Source of the DNA: JAEXNA01 sp050486105
GTDB lineage: Bacteria; Vulcanimicrobiota; Xenobia; Xenobiales; JADMJV01
Length of the DNA: 9,162 nucleotides
Assembly (NCBI GenBank): GCA_050486105.1
Contig: JBJHCR010000270.1
Span: 1-9,162, forward strand
Direction: 5' to 3'
Shown here piece by piece: positions 7,005-9,162 of the stretch (positions are counted from its first letter, which is position 1; each line of letters begins with the position of its first letter). The notes beneath the pieces are model-generated. The model was not told the DNA's origin. It searched no databases and worked only from the letters and a program-made list of their open reading frames with translations. A program made the translations under genes and the position numbers.

Positions 7005-7915
7005 AGCCCGGCCTTAGCCGCGTGCTTTCTAACAGTTTGCAGCTACTACTCTTTCTTGCCGTGCTCTATTTTCTCGGCAGCCAGGTTCAGTTGCACTGGG
7101 ATGCGCTCCCAGGTCTTGAGAACGTTTTGTCCTTTTGGCTGATTCTTTCTTGGGTGGTCGGATTACTCGGATGTTTGGCCATGGCTTTCCAGCTCAAGTT
7201 GATTTTGGGTTATCATGGAGTGCAAGTGACGTTGAGCAGGGCGGTGGGTCTCTACTTCATTCCTGCTCAAGGAAAATATCTCCCAGGCAAGGTCTGGGCT
7301 TTGGTGTGGGCCACAGCGGCCTATCAACGAATTGGGGCGTCTCTTCCAACAGCCTTGGCAAGCCTAGTCACTTTGACGGTGCTCAACTTGGTCTCTGCGC
7401 TTTTCGTGGGGCTTGTCTTTGGAGGGCAATTGCTGGAACATCGGCCACTGTGGACTGGGCTGGGTGTTTCTTTCGCCCTGGTCATGCATCCTAGAATTTT
7501 TTACGGGTTGATAAATGGCCTTCAGCGTTCCCTTGGAAAAGAACCCCTAGCGGAAGTTCTAAGTCTTTTGGCCTTAGCTAAGCTGTTCGTTGTTAATGTG
7601 TCGGCCTGGGTGCTTCTGGGAATTGGCTTCACCTGCTTGCTGCACGGCACCTTGCCGGTTACCGACTTGGATATCGCCAAGATAACCTCCGCCCAGTCCC
7701 TAGCTTATGCCGTTGGGCTGCTGGCGTTTTTTGCACCGGCAGGACTAGGAGTTCGAGAGGGTGCCATGACGGTCTTTTTGGCTCCTCTGCTTGGTATAGG
7801 AGCTGCCCTTGCGTCAGCTGCTCTCGGGCGAATTTGGCAGATAGCCCTAGAGCTACCCTGCGTGGCCTACGGATTCCTTGTTCAGCGTGGTGAAGGTTCG
7901 TCGATTTCGGACTGA
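7001..7915 (+). CDS. Flippase-like integral membrane protein (UPF0104 / LPG-synthase transmembrane domain family)
   Basis: This 304-residue polytopic membrane protein carries the marks of the family. GKYLPGKVW lies at 91-99 after YFIPAQ, and PAGLGVREG (246-254) is followed by a hydrophobic stretch with an ALGRIWQI motif (274-281). Members include the transmembrane part of MprF, AglD-like proteins and others suspected of moving or handling polyprenyl-linked sugars or lipids; biochemical proof is sparse. The start is TTG, whose TGA overlaps the stop of the GT2 gene (bases 7001-7004), with GGAG (6987-6990) ten bases upstream. This indicates translational coupling with the glycosyltransferase. 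GT2 plus this family is a recurrent pair, which supports a shared job in making and presenting a lipid-linked sugar. Substrate unknown. Confidence 0.86.
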   Translation: MKPGLSRVLSNSLQLLLFLAVLYFLGSQVQLHWDALPGLENVLSFWLILSWVVGLLGCLAMAFQLKLILGYHGVQVTLSRAVGLYFIPAQGKYLPGKVWALVWATAAYQRIGASLPTALASLVTLTVLNLVSALFVGLVFGGQLLEHRPLWTGLGVSFALVMHPRIFYGLINGLQRSLGKEPLAEVLSLLALAKLFVVNVSAWVLLGIGFTCLLHGTLPVTDLDIAKITSAQSLAYAVGLLAFFAPAGLGVREGAMTVFLAPLLGIGAALASAALGRIWQIALELPCVAYGFLVQRGEGSSISD

Positions 7916-8040
7916 TGGACATCTTGCTTCCAGAGGCGGAACAGTCCGAAAGTGGTCGAGACATCGGAGGTTATGCGGTCAGCAAGACCCGAAAGACAGA
8001 CCGTCCATATCAACTAGACTTCCACCGTGCAAACTCTTAG
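7915..8040 (+). CDS. Candidate 41-residue small ORF coupled to the flippase gene (TGATG)
   Basis: The flippase stop TGA overlaps an ATG (TGATG, ATG at 7915), opening a 41-codon frame that ends in TAG at 8038-8040. The product begins MDILLPEAEQSESGRD and ends with DFHRANS; it is polar, with no membrane helix or known motif. A perfect AGGAGG follows immediately at 8041-8046. The overlap geometry suits translational coupling, but an ORF this short can arise by chance. It may instead be part of an ordinary spacer. Confidence 0.25.
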   Translation: MDILLPEAEQSESGRDIGGYAVSKTRKTDRPYQLDFHRANS

Positions 8041-8046
8041 AGGAGG
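8041..8046 (+). promoter_or_regulatory. Perfect AGGAGG Shine-Dalgarno-like hexamer without a start at normal distance
   Basis: AGGAGG stands 28 bases before the ATG at 8075 and 12 bases after the GTG at 8027, so it fits neither candidate start of the GH130 gene. No ATG, GTG or TTG lies 5-10 bases downstream. It may be fortuitous, or may serve the GH130 gene through an RNA fold. Low confidence. Confidence 0.2.
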
Positions 8047-8074
8047 CCTGGGCGCTAGACCAAATATTCTAAGA

Positions 8075-9043
8075 ATGAACGTTCTCGACACTGTTGTATG
8101 TCACCCAGCCAACCCCGAACACTCCGGCGAACTCCCCGATTGGTTTCCCTTGCGTTGGAAAAAATCTGAAGCTCCTATATTGTCTCCGCGGCCTGCAGGC
8201 TTCGATTCCCGCAACGTCTACAATGTAGCTGCCGTTCAATCTGAACAGACCACCACTCTTCTCATTCGCGGAGAGAGCAAAGACGAAGCCCCCACCCTGT
8301 GCACCGGTCGGTTGGGTCTGGCCCACAGCAACGACGGGATCCACTTCGAACGAGAATCAGAACCGGTTCTGGTCCCCGACGCCCCTTACGAAGCCCGAGG
8401 GGTGGAGGACCCGCGCCTGATAAAAGTTGGCGAACGGTACATCCTGACCTACACCTCCTACGACGGCACTTCGGCCAGACTCTGCCTGGCAACCAGTGTC
8501 GATCTCAGGAGTTGGAGGCGGTACGGTCCCCTGTTTCCAGAGTTTCCGGAATTCAACAACTGGACGAAATCGGGAGCAATCCTACCTCAGGCCAGGCCCG
8601 ATGGTCGGTTTGTCATGTACTTCGGAGACCACGACATCTGGTTGGCCACCTCCGAGGATCTCACCGATTGGGAGTATCGCTCAGAACCGGTCCTGGAGCG
8701 GCGCGAAGGAACCTTCGAGAGCCGCCTCATCGAGCCGGGACCTCCACCCTTTTTGACCAAGCACGGCATTGTCTTGCTCTACAACTGCGCGGACCACCGC
8801 AACCGTTACTCGACCACGGCGGCGCTCTTCCACACTGAGCGCCCTTGGGAGGTATTGGACCGGCTCGAAGAGCCGTTCCTGAAACCCAGTTTTGATTGGG
8901 AGATCTACGGCTACGTCAATCACGTAACTTTCGCCGAAGGCCTGGTGCGCCGGGGTGAACAGTTTTATCTCTACTACGGGGGTGCCGATCGCCACGTGGG
9001 ACTGGCCACCGCTCCAATCCCGAGAGACTATCTGCTGGAATGA
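8075..9043 (+). CDS. GH130-family beta-mannoside phosphorylase/hydrolase-like enzyme
   Basis: The 322-residue protein reads as a five-bladed beta-propeller of GH130. Visible signatures are NVYN (47-50), LLIRGE (62-67), AHSNDGIHF (83-91), YEARGVEDPR (105-114) with Asp112 at the general-acid position, LTYTSYDG (124-131), NWTKSGAILP (162-171), IWLATSEDL (188-196), IEPGPPP (209-215), YGYVNHVTF (288-296) and YYGGADRHVGLA (310-321). GH130 enzymes phosphorolyse beta-mannosides to mannose-1-phosphate, or hydrolyse them in one subgroup; I cannot tell which. No signal peptide is seen, so it is probably cytoplasmic. I chose ATG 8075. A GTG at 8027 would add 16 residues and overlap the preceding small ORF; neither start has a well-spaced ribosome site. 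It follows the GT2 and flippase genes on the same strand with a 159-base gap, consistent with a shared mannose-related pathway. Confidence 0.86.
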   Translation: MNVLDTVVCHPANPEHSGELPDWFPLRWKKSEAPILSPRPAGFDSRNVYNVAAVQSEQTTTLLIRGESKDEAPTLCTGRLGLAHSNDGIHFERESEPVLVPDAPYEARGVEDPRLIKVGERYILTYTSYDGTSARLCLATSVDLRSWRRYGPLFPEFPEFNNWTKSGAILPQARPDGRFVMYFGDHDIWLATSEDLTDWEYRSEPVLERREGTFESRLIEPGPPPFLTKHGIVLLYNCADHRNRYSTTAALFHTERPWEVLDRLEEPFLKPSFDWEIYGYVNHVTFAEGLVRRGEQFYLYYGGADRHVGLATAPIPRDYLLE

Positions 9044-9080
9044 ACACAGGTACGTGGATAGCGTTCGATCGGGGTCAAAG

Positions 9081-9162
9081 TTAGAGGTGGGCGAGTTGAG
9101 GCTGGGCGAGCGCCCGCATGACCAAGTCGACGAAGTTGACACCGCGTTGAACAGAGGTTGAG
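9081..9162 (-). CDS. C-terminal end of an unidentified minus-strand gene
   Basis: On the minus strand, a frame runs in from the window edge for 26 codons and stops at TAA (9083-9081). The residues include QRGVNFVDLVMRALAQPQLAHL. Codons end mostly in C or G (GTC AAC TTC GTC GAC), which looks like real coding sequence, and the gene would converge on the GH130 gene with a 37-base gap. The fragment is too short for family assignment. Confidence 0.4.
   Translation of the reverse strand, partial: STSVQRGVNFVDLVMRALAQPQLAHL

Noticed and set aside
8681..9142. 153-codon minus-strand ORF opposite the GH130 gene
   Set aside because: Antisense shadow of a strongly conserved gene; no recognisable motif.
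8955..9161. 68-codon plus-strand ORF at the right edge
   Set aside because: Begins inside the GH130 gene in another frame and has no ribosome site; the minus-strand frame has more coding-like codon use over the end.

Overview
The window looks like a scaffold from a Gram-negative environmental bacterium. It is moderately GC-rich, it uses TTG and GTG starts freely, it encodes an outer-membrane-type lipoprotein, and it contains a run of ten Ns typical of a draft assembly. I cannot name the lineage from the sequence alone. There are seven well-supported complete protein genes, two partial genes at the ends, one candidate small ORF and one unexplained open stretch. I saw no rRNA, tRNA, CRISPR array or insertion sequence.

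Left part (1-2273, plus strand): the C-terminal end of an M13 (neprilysin/PepO-type) zinc metallopeptidase is followed closely by a UbiA-family prenyltransferase. After a 147-base gap with a possible promoter comes a protein with a Met/Gly-rich, harpin-like N-terminus joined to a GH73-type glucosaminidase (peptidoglycan hydrolase) domain.

Middle part (2467-5853, minus strand): a lipoprotein with two related beta-rich domains and a long collagen-like Gly-Ala-Thr tail is encoded first. It is followed by a TMTC-like membrane glycosyltransferase (GT-C fold) with C-terminal TPR repeats. Between them, the frame of the collagen gene stays open for 88 codons past its TAG stop.

Right part (6025-9043, plus strand, divergent from the lipoprotein): a DPM1/GtrB-like polyprenyl-phosphate glycosyltransferase, a flippase-like (UPF0104/LPG-synthase TM) membrane protein that overlaps it by four bases, and a GH130 beta-mannoside phosphorylase/hydrolase-type enzyme. 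The last 82 bases probably hold the C-terminus of an unidentified minus-strand gene.

Read together, the middle and right parts suggest a protein O-glycosylation (probably O-mannosylation) cassette. The GT2 enzyme would charge a polyprenyl phosphate, the flippase-like protein could aid its translocation, the TMTC-like enzyme would transfer the sugar outside the cytoplasm, and the Thr-rich collagen-like lipoprotein is an obvious acceptor. GH130 could recycle mannosides. This is inference from gene families and neighbourhood, not proven by the sequence.

The ten-N gap inside the GT2 gene is probably false. The same seven bases (TCTTTAC) flank it on both sides, and merging them restores one uninterrupted 320-residue protein.
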